Origin: Bacteroidota bacterium
GTDB lineage: Bacteria > Bacteroidota > Rhodothermia > Rhodothermales > Bin80
Direction: 5' to 3'
Length of the DNA stretch: 10,962 nt
Assembly (NCBI GenBank): GCA_026702635.1
Contig: JAPPBZ010000114.1
Location: 689-11,650 of the forward strand
Shown: one piece after another, positions 7,063-10,962 of the stretch
Numbering within the stretch: the first letter of the stretch is position 1
How the letters are laid out: every line of letters begins with the position of its first letter
The notes under the pieces: generated by a model
Told to the model about the DNA's origin: nothing
The model's input: only the letters and a program-made list of their open reading frames with translations
The model's database searches: none
Position numbers and translations under genes: made by a program

Positions 7063-8262
7063 TCAGCCAGAATGAATCCCTGCACATTCACGCAGCTTCT
7101 CCACGGCATTTAATTGTTCCCACGGGAAGCACCCCCGCCCAAAATGGCCATAGGCAGCAGTCTCCTGATAGATCGGGTTTTCGAGTCCGAGGTAATCAAT
7201 GATGCCCCTTGGCTTCAGCTTGAAGGTTTTTTGCAAAATTCTTGTCAGCGCAGAGTCACACAAACCGTGTTTGGCCGTGCCGGACGAGTCAACAAAGATG
7301 GATACAGGTTTTGGTTCACCAATAGCGTAGGCAAGCTGGATCTCAACCATATCCGCCAAGTCAGCGGCCACTAGGTTTTTGGCCACATAGCGTGCGGCGT
7401 AGGCAGCAGAGCGGTCAACTTTTGAAGGATCTTTCCCACTGAAGGCCCCACCTCCATGCGCTCCCCGCCCTCCATACGTGTCAACAATGATCTTGCGTCC
7501 GGTCAGCCCCGCATCGGCATGTGGACCACCCTCAACGAATTTGCCGGTACTGTTCACGATCAGTTCGGTCTTGTCATCCCTCAGGCGCTCATCAATTACA
7601 CGCGGCAAAAGGTGATCTTCTATATCTCTCTTGATCTCGTCCTGTTCTACGTCGGCATCGTGCTGGGTTGCAATCACAATCGTATGAATTCTTTTTGGGT
7701 TTCGTCCGGTCGAATCATACTCAACGGTGACTTGGCTTTTGGAATCTGGTCGAAGGTAGGGCATGATGGACTTCTGTTTACGGATTCTGGCCAGCTCCCG
7801 AACCAAGCCATGCGCATACATGAGTGGCATTGGCATTAGAGCCGGAACTCCATCATGCTCAACCTCAAGCTCCCGACAGGCGAACCCGAACATCATCCCC
7901 TGATCTCCAGCCCCCAATTCCTTTCTACCGTCAACCCCTTTGTGGATGTCAGGGCTTTGTCCGTGAATGTGATTGGTCACCTCAAGGGTATCGGCATTAA
8001 AATCAAGATCGCTGTAGATGTAGCCGATATCGCGTACAACCTTACGGACAATCGTCTCAATCTTTGCACGAGTGACCTCGACGCGAGAGTTTACCTCTCC
8101 AGCAAGGATCACGTTGTTGGAGGTTACCATAGTCTCAACAGCAACGCGGCTCTTGGGATCGTGCCGCAGGTATTCATCAAGAATGGCATCCGAGATCTGA
8201 TCGGCAACTTTATCGGGATGCCCCTCCGACACAGACTCGGAGGTAAACAAGTAGGTGGACAT
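7063..8262 (-). CDS. metK: S-adenosylmethionine synthase (methionine adenosyltransferase)
   Basis: A cytoplasmic enzyme that makes S-adenosylmethionine from methionine and ATP, releasing phosphate and pyrophosphate; it supplies the methyl donor for the cell. Signatures are FTSESVSEGHPDK (6-18, with His15), the hexapeptide GAGDQG (117-122) and the glycine-rich phosphate-binding stretch GGGAFSGKDPSKVDRS (270-285). The C-terminal YGHFGR segment is also present. The 399-residue length is close to the roughly 384 of E. coli MetK. The ATG at 8260-8262 gives the standard N-terminus; no Shine-Dalgarno is seen. An imperfect hairpin lies 17 bases upstream in the leader. The secreted peptidase gene follows after 15 bases, then ahcY, so the production and recycling ends of SAM metabolism flank the peptidase. 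Regulation by SAM would be plausible, but no known SAM riboswitch pattern is recognisable. Confidence 0.97.
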   Translation of the reverse strand: MSTYLFTSESVSEGHPDKVADQISDAILDEYLRHDPKSRVAVETMVTSNNVILAGEVNSRVEVTRAKIETIVRKVVRDIGYIYSDLDFNADTLEVTNHIHGQSPDIHKGVDGRKELGAGDQGMMFGFACRELEVEHDGVPALMPMPLMYAHGLVRELARIRKQKSIMPYLRPDSKSQVTVEYDSTGRNPKRIHTIVIATQHDADVEQDEIKRDIEDHLLPRVIDERLRDDKTELIVNSTGKFVEGGPHADAGLTGRKIIVDTYGGRGAHGGGAFSGKDPSKVDRSAAYAARYVAKNLVAADLADMVEIQLAYAIGEPKPVSIFVDSSGTAKHGLCDSALTRILQKTFKLKPRGIIDYLGLENPIYQETAAYGHFGRGCFPWEQLNAVEKLRECAGIHSG

Positions 8263-8279
8263 AGTTAATATAATCGAGT

Positions 8280-8323
8280 GGCGGATTTGAACCGGTGGCT
8301 ATTCTTACTGGTTCAACCCCGCC
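8280..8323 (-). promoter_or_regulatory. Imperfect 14-bp hairpin in the metK leader
   Basis: On the metK strand, GGCGGGGTTGAACC (8310-8323) and GGTTCAAATCCGCC (8280-8293) form a 14-position stem with twelve Watson-Crick pairs, one G-U and one mismatch, closing a 16-base loop. It lies 17 bases before the metK ATG. No T-run follows, so it is not a normal intrinsic terminator. Possible roles are leader stability, translational control or binding of a regulator. Both arms contain GGTTCAA, the tRNA T-loop sequence, on opposite strands. Structure is seen; function is inferred. Confidence 0.45.
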
Positions 8324-8401
8324 GTTTATGGTGTGATTTGTGGCAGAATTTAGGGACTTTAGCGAAAGTTGTATGAATTTGCCGTAATTTAGTTGTACTG
8401 C

Positions 8402-8433
8402 ACCCGCATGGAAAATCGCTCTGCGGGTTTTTT
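8402..8433 (+). terminator. Intrinsic terminator-like hairpin just upstream of acpP
   Basis: ACCCGCA (8402-8408) pairs perfectly with TGCGGGT (8422-8428) across a 13-base loop, followed by six T (8428-8433). This is a textbook intrinsic terminator on the plus strand, yet no plus-strand gene ends upstream and acpP starts 23 bases after the T-run. It may be an attenuator in the acpP leader, the end of a short leader RNA or small RNA, or a leftover from an earlier arrangement. A weak TACTAT at 8442-8447 could instead start a nearly leaderless acpP message after the hairpin. Confidence 0.6.
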
Positions 8434-8456
8434 CAAATAACTACTATTAGATCATT

Positions 8457-8693
8457 ATGTCAGAACTTGCAGAAAAGGTCAAGGCTATCGTGGTGGACCA
8501 GTTGGGGGTTGCTGAAGATGGAATTACTCCCGAGGCTTCTTTCTCTGATGATTTAGGGGCGGATTCGCTGGATACGGTTGAGTTGATCATGGAATTCGAG
8601 AAAGAATTTGATATCAGTATCCCGGACGAAGATGCTGAAAAGATTGCTACCGTTGGAGATGCAATAGAGTATCTCGCGGAGAAGAGCGCATAA
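8457..8693 (+). CDS. acpP: Acyl carrier protein
   Basis: A small acidic cytoplasmic protein that carries growing acyl chains on a 4'-phosphopantetheine arm during type II fatty acid synthesis. The arm is attached to Ser37 in the conserved GADSLDTVEL motif, followed by the acidic helix MEFEKEFDISIPDEDAEKI that docks with partner enzymes. The length of 78 residues is exactly typical. It is followed after 24 bases by fabF, the usual acpP-fabF pairing, so both are probably on one transcript. The ATG is fixed by the standard MSELAEKVK beginning. No Shine-Dalgarno is present. A terminator-like hairpin ends 23 bases upstream, suggesting premature termination could limit readthrough into this normally very highly expressed gene. 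Confidence 0.98.
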   Translation: MSELAEKVKAIVVDQLGVAEDGITPEASFSDDLGADSLDTVELIMEFEKEFDISIPDEDAEKIATVGDAIEYLAEKSA

Positions 8694-8717
8694 TCCTCCT
8701 ATAGAAAGCCTTCAGGC

Positions 8718-9983
8718 ATGGCGATTCAAGACAAGCCGCGCCGCGTTGTGGTTACAGGAATGGGGATGTTGACCCCCTTGGGGCACTCCCCGGATGAATT
8801 CTGGGATGGGCTTATGGAGGGTCGGAGCGGGGCTGCACCAATTACTCATTTTGACACGGAGGGCTTTGCGACCAAGTTTGCCTGCGAGTTGAAGGGATTC
8901 GATCCGATGGACCACTTCAACCGGCGCGAGGTACGGAAAATAGACCCGTTCGCCCAGTATGCAGTGGTTGCGGCGATCCAGGCCGTTGAAGACTCGGGGC
9001 TTGCACCCGAGAGAATGTCCCAAGACGAGCGGGATCGCGTCGCGGTCATCATTGGTAGCGGGATTGGCGGGATTCAGGTGTTCTTGGAACAGACGTCAGC
9101 CTATCTTGGCAATGGACCACGCCGCATTTCACCGTTCTTTATCCCCAAGTTAATCCCGGATATTGTGAGTGGTCACATCTCGATTCGGTATAAATTTCGG
9201 GGGCCAAATTACTGTGTTGTCAGTGCCTGTGCCACCGGAAATAACAACATCAGTGATGTTTTCATGATGATGCAGCGAGGCATGATTGATGCTGCACTGT
9301 GTGGGGGTAGTGAAGCAGCGGTCAGTGAATTGGGGATTGGAGGCTTCAATGCACTGCGGGCGCTCTCGACCCGGAACGACGATCCTGCAACCGCCAGCCG
9401 CCCGTTTGACAAAACACGTGACGGGTTTGTGCTTGGGGAGGGGGCAGGTGTCCTGGTCATTGAGTCACTTGAGCATGCGCAGGCCCGTGGGGCGGAAATT
9501 TATGCCGAGATTATTGGCATTGGAATGAGTGCGGATGCGAACCACATCACAGCTCCCGATCCTGAGGGTAGTGGCGCAACGCTGGCAATGCGCAATATGC
9601 TTGCGGACGCGCGTTTGACTCCAGAGGAAGTGGATTATCTCAACATGCATGGCACCTCTACTCCCCTGGGGGATATTGCAGAGACAAAATCCGTCAAGAA
9701 TGTCTTCGGTGAACATGCCTACAAGATGAATCTCTCCTCAACCAAGAGCATGACCGGTCATTTGCTGGGAGCGGCAGGTGCGGTAGAGGCCATTGCAACC
9801 AATCAGGCCATTCGCAATGATCGCGTGCCTCCGACTATCAATTTTGCTCACCCAGATCCAGACTGCGATCTGAATTACACGTTCAACAGGCCGCAGGAGC
9901 GTACGGTTAATGTGGCGGTTTCGAATGCATTCGGTTTTGGTGGCCACAACACCTCGGTAGCGTTCCGTAAATACGAGGGCTAG
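8718..9983 (+). CDS. fabF: 3-oxoacyl-[acyl-carrier-protein] synthase II (KAS II)
   Basis: A condensing enzyme of type II fatty acid elongation. It joins malonyl-ACP to an acyl-ACP with loss of carbon dioxide, giving 3-oxoacyl-ACP. The thiolase-fold Cys-His-His triad is intact: Cys171 in VVSACATGNNN, His311 in NMHGTSTPLGD and His348 in TKSMTGHLLGAAGAVEA, with Lys343 beside it. The C-terminal glycine-rich loop FGFGGHN (405-411) is present. The length of 421 residues is slightly above the roughly 413 of E. coli FabF. Its partner acpP lies 24 bases upstream. A GAAAG at 8703-8707 is a weak ribosome binding site at longer than ideal spacing. No terminator follows the TAG stop directly; the nearest candidate hairpin is 208 bases downstream, inside an amidohydrolase remnant. 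Confidence 0.97.
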   Translation: MAIQDKPRRVVVTGMGMLTPLGHSPDEFWDGLMEGRSGAAPITHFDTEGFATKFACELKGFDPMDHFNRREVRKIDPFAQYAVVAAIQAVEDSGLAPERMSQDERDRVAVIIGSGIGGIQVFLEQTSAYLGNGPRRISPFFIPKLIPDIVSGHISIRYKFRGPNYCVVSACATGNNNISDVFMMMQRGMIDAALCGGSEAAVSELGIGGFNALRALSTRNDDPATASRPFDKTRDGFVLGEGAGVLVIESLEHAQARGAEIYAEIIGIGMSADANHITAPDPEGSGATLAMRNMLADARLTPEEVDYLNMHGTSTPLGDIAETKSVKNVFGEHAYKMNLSSTKSMTGHLLGAAGAVEAIATNQAIRNDRVPPTINFAHPDPDCDLNYTFNRPQERTVNVAVSNAFGFGGHNTSVAFRKYEG

Positions 9984-10011
9984 GTCCGGTTCTCGCAGGT
10001 TCACGAAGATC

Positions 10012-10278
10012 TTGGTATGCCTCAGTGGTGCTAGCCTGGTCGTATACATATCACAGGACCTGGGCTCAATTGAGTTGGGAAAGCTTACCGATCTCGTTGT
10101 GATTGACGGGAACCCGCTGGTGGATCTGTGCCAGTCAACCAATATCTCCTATGTCATGGCGAATGGTAGAACCTATGATGCGACGACCATAAATGAAATT
10201 GGTCACTCTCCCAGAGAGCGGAGCCAATTTTATTGGGAGCGCCCAGAGGTGGACGACGGGTTTGTGTGGCGGGATTAA
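10012..10278 (+). pseudogene. C-terminal remnant of a TolB-associated type amidohydrolase
   Basis: The reading frame encodes the last 80 or so residues of a large amidohydrolase. Recognisable pieces are DLGSIELGKLTDLVVIDGNP, the strand and turn typical of the small beta-domain of imidazolonepropionase-like amidohydrolases. They are followed by YVMANGRTYDATTINEIG and FYWERP, which resemble the tails of amidohydrolases fused to TolB-type propellers. The metal-binding HxH, lysine, histidines and aspartate of the barrel are all absent, because the intact fabF gene occupies the bases upstream. There is no ATG; the only early start would be TTG at 10012. Similarity appears to begin at about 10030-10050, close behind fabF. 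The tail is well conserved in sequence, so the loss may be recent, or the fragment is being kept for another reason. Its TAA overlaps the stop of the convergent regulator gene. Family resemblance is judged by eye. Confidence 0.7.
10192..10234. terminator. Strong dyad, probable bidirectional terminator between fabF and the Fur-family gene
   Basis: AATGAAATTGG (10192-10202) pairs with CCAATTTTATT (10224-10234) in an 11-bp stem with one G-U pair in plus-strand RNA. Inside, CTCTC (10206-10210) pairs with GAGAG (10214-10218) around a three-base loop. The 3' arm is itself T-rich on the plus strand (TTTTATT), and on the minus strand the stem exits into TTTCATTT. It sits between convergent transcripts, inside the amidohydrolase remnant, and is the only good hairpin downstream of fabF or of the regulator gene. 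Confidence 0.5.
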
Positions 10279-10763
10279 GTCGCTGTTCCAGATTGGGACG
10301 CGCCGCGGTTAACACAGTCAGGCCGCTGACAATGACCATAGAGATTGAGCGCATGCCGTGTGATCTCAAAGGCATACACATCAGCAACCATCTCCTGGAT
10401 ATTCTGGATGCGTGGATCGCAGAACTCCAGGATCTTCTCGCAATCCAGGCAAATCAGGTGGTCGTGCTGTCCGAAGAGGAAGGAGGATTCATATTTGGCC
10501 TGTGAATTCCCGAACTGGTGGCGCACGACAAGATCACACTCTAGGAGCAGATTAAGAGTATTATAGACCGTTGCACGGCTGATTGAATGGTTCTTCTGTT
10601 GCAAACGCAGGTGCAATGCGTCCGCATCAATGTGACCACTGACATCGTATATGGCATCGAGGACAGCGAGGCGTTCTCGTGTCTCTCGAAGGCCGTGATG
10701 CTTTAAGAACGATCGGAAATGGTCCCGAACCTCCTTTTTCTGAGCTTGAGAGAGTTTAGCCAA
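10275..10763 (-). CDS. Fur-family metal-dependent transcriptional regulator
   Basis: A 162-residue DNA-binding metalloregulator. The N-terminal half is a winged helix with the recognition segment ISRATVYNTLNLLLE (61-75). The C-terminal half is the dimerisation and metal domain, with QHDHLICLDC (99-108 region; His100, His102, Cys106, Cys109) and LYGHCQRPDC (Cys145, Cys150). The two cysteine pairs fit the structural zinc site; His44, His100, His102, His137 and nearby acids fit the regulatory site. The sequence does not decide between Fur, PerR and Zur. The only in-frame start is TTG at 10761-10763: an in-frame TAG lies seven codons upstream and there is no internal ATG before residue 125. The tail RGASQSGTAT is not a family feature. 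It is divergent from the gene at 10938 and convergent with the amidohydrolase remnant; the stops overlap in TTAA. Confidence 0.93.
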   Translation of the reverse strand: MAKLSQAQKKEVRDHFRSFLKHHGLRETRERLAVLDAIYDVSGHIDADALHLRLQQKNHSISRATVYNTLNLLLECDLVVRHQFGNSQAKYESSFLFGQHDHLICLDCEKILEFCDPRIQNIQEMVADVYAFEITRHALNLYGHCQRPDCVNRGASQSGTAT

Positions 10764-10857
10764 CTTACCACTGTTTGGGTATATCTACACAGGGAGTTTG
10801 GGAGGGTTCCGTTTTTAAATCGTAAGCATTGTCAGAACAAATGGTTTTTCGGGCCTA

Positions 10858-10877
10858 CAAATCGTCCCAAAGATTTG
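10858..10877. promoter_or_regulatory. Inverted repeat overlapping a promoter, candidate operator
   Basis: CAAATC (10858-10863) and GATTTG (10872-10877) are a perfect 6-bp inverted repeat separated by 8 bases. The right arm contains the TTTG assigned as -33 element of the rightward promoter, so a bound protein would block it. The divergent Fur-family protein is an obvious candidate binder, but the dyad does not match the classical Fur box (GATAATGATAATCATTATC). Regulation is therefore inferred from position only. Confidence 0.35.
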
Positions 10878-10905
10878 AAGTTCAGAAGATATTGACGTAA
10901 CTTTG
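10874..10905 (+). promoter_or_regulatory. Bacteroidota-type promoter (-33 TTTG, -7 TAACTTTG)
   Basis: TTTG at 10874-10877 and TAACTTTG at 10898-10905 are separated by 20 bases. They match the described primary sigma factor consensus of Bacteroidota, TTTG then about 19-20 bases then TAnnTTTG, without mismatch in the -7 box. Transcription would start near 10911, giving a short leader before the ATG at 10938. Confidence 0.55.
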
Positions 10906-10937
10906 CAGAAGCTTGAGGACCCATAAGGACTAGTTCA

Positions 10938-10962
10938 ATGAGTACATTTGATTTTAGTTACG
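10938..10962 (+). CDS. Start of an unidentified gene, cut by the window end
   Basis: An ATG at 10938-10940 opens MSTFDFSY and runs off the edge after eight codons. AAGGA at 10925-10929 lies 8 bases upstream and is the only good Shine-Dalgarno-like sequence in the window; a Bacteroidota-type promoter lies at 10874-10905. These signals make a real gene start likely. Eight residues are too few to name the product. It is divergent from the Fur-family gene and may be under its control. Confidence 0.6.

Noticed and set aside
6436..7113. A 225-residue plus-strand open frame opposite the peptidase N-terminal region
   Set aside because: It is antisense to a clear signal peptide and propeptide, is rich in Cys, Arg and Gln, has no recognisable motif and reads across the metK-peptidase junction. 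It is a shadow frame.
7855..8268. A 137-residue plus-strand open frame opposite the metK N-terminus
   Set aside because: It lies wholly antisense to the conserved metK start and GAGDQG regions and shows no domain of its own.
8280..8325. A tRNA gene in the metK leader, suggested by GGTTCAAATCC
   Set aside because: The T-stem has only three pairs, and no acceptor or anticodon arms can be built on either strand. The similarity is limited to the T-loop sequence.
8263..8400. A known SAM riboswitch upstream of metK
   Set aside because: I looked for SAM-I, SAM-II and SMK-box core features and did not see them. Only a simple hairpin is present.
10773..10802. Two GTTTGGG direct repeats 23 bases apart upstream of the Fur-family gene
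   Set aside because: Seven-base repeats in a G/T-rich stretch are easily due to chance, and there is no third copy or dyad.
1..10962. Mobile elements, prophage genes, CRISPR arrays or a defence or biosynthetic cluster
   Set aside because: No transposase, integrase, terminal inverted repeats, spaced direct repeats or signature enzymes were seen. Apart from the peptidase and the remnant, the genes are core metabolism.

Overview
The window is chromosomal housekeeping sequence, probably from a member of the Bacteroidota/Rhodothermota/Balneolota group or a close relative. Three observations support this. The long secreted peptidase ends in a typical type IX secretion (T9SS) sorting domain with a YPNFPNPF core. 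Almost no start codon has a Shine-Dalgarno sequence, which is usual in these phyla. The gene at the right edge is preceded by a good match to the Bacteroidota -33/-7 promoter (TTTG, 20 nt, TAACTTTG). The lineage is inferred; no genus can be named. Coding density is high, and no noncoding gap exceeds 200 bases.

Left part (1-2960): ribonuclease D (rnd, minus strand) diverges from a 7Fe ferredoxin gene (fdxA, plus strand). fdxA converges on S-adenosylhomocysteine hydrolase (ahcY, minus strand), and their stop codons overlap by two bases within a CTAA. Centre (3022-8262, minus strand): S-adenosylmethionine synthase (metK) is followed after 15 bases by a 1341-residue exported, T9SS-sorted HEYGH metallopeptidase, then after about 60 bases by ahcY. 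The presumed transcription order is therefore metK, secreted peptidase, ahcY. Two enzymes of the activated methyl cycle flank an unrelated surface or extracellular protease.

Right part (8263-10962): a 194-base divergent region separates metK from acpP and fabF (plus strand, fatty acid synthesis). It holds an imperfect 14-bp hairpin in the metK leader and a terminator-like hairpin with a T-run 23 bases before acpP. Just after fabF lies the orphan C-terminal end of a large amidohydrolase with no catalytic part, read as a gene remnant. A strong hairpin inside the remnant could terminate transcription from both sides. The remnant's stop overlaps the stop of a convergent Fur-family regulator gene that starts with TTG. 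Upstream of the regulator is a divergent region with a Bacteroidota-type promoter, a dyad over its -33 element, and the first eight codons of another gene.

I found no CRISPR array, insertion sequence, phage gene, rRNA or convincing tRNA, and no obvious new multi-gene system. The points most worth checking are the metK-peptidase-ahcY arrangement, the two leader hairpins, the amidohydrolase remnant with its embedded terminator, and the dyad/promoter next to the Fur-family gene.
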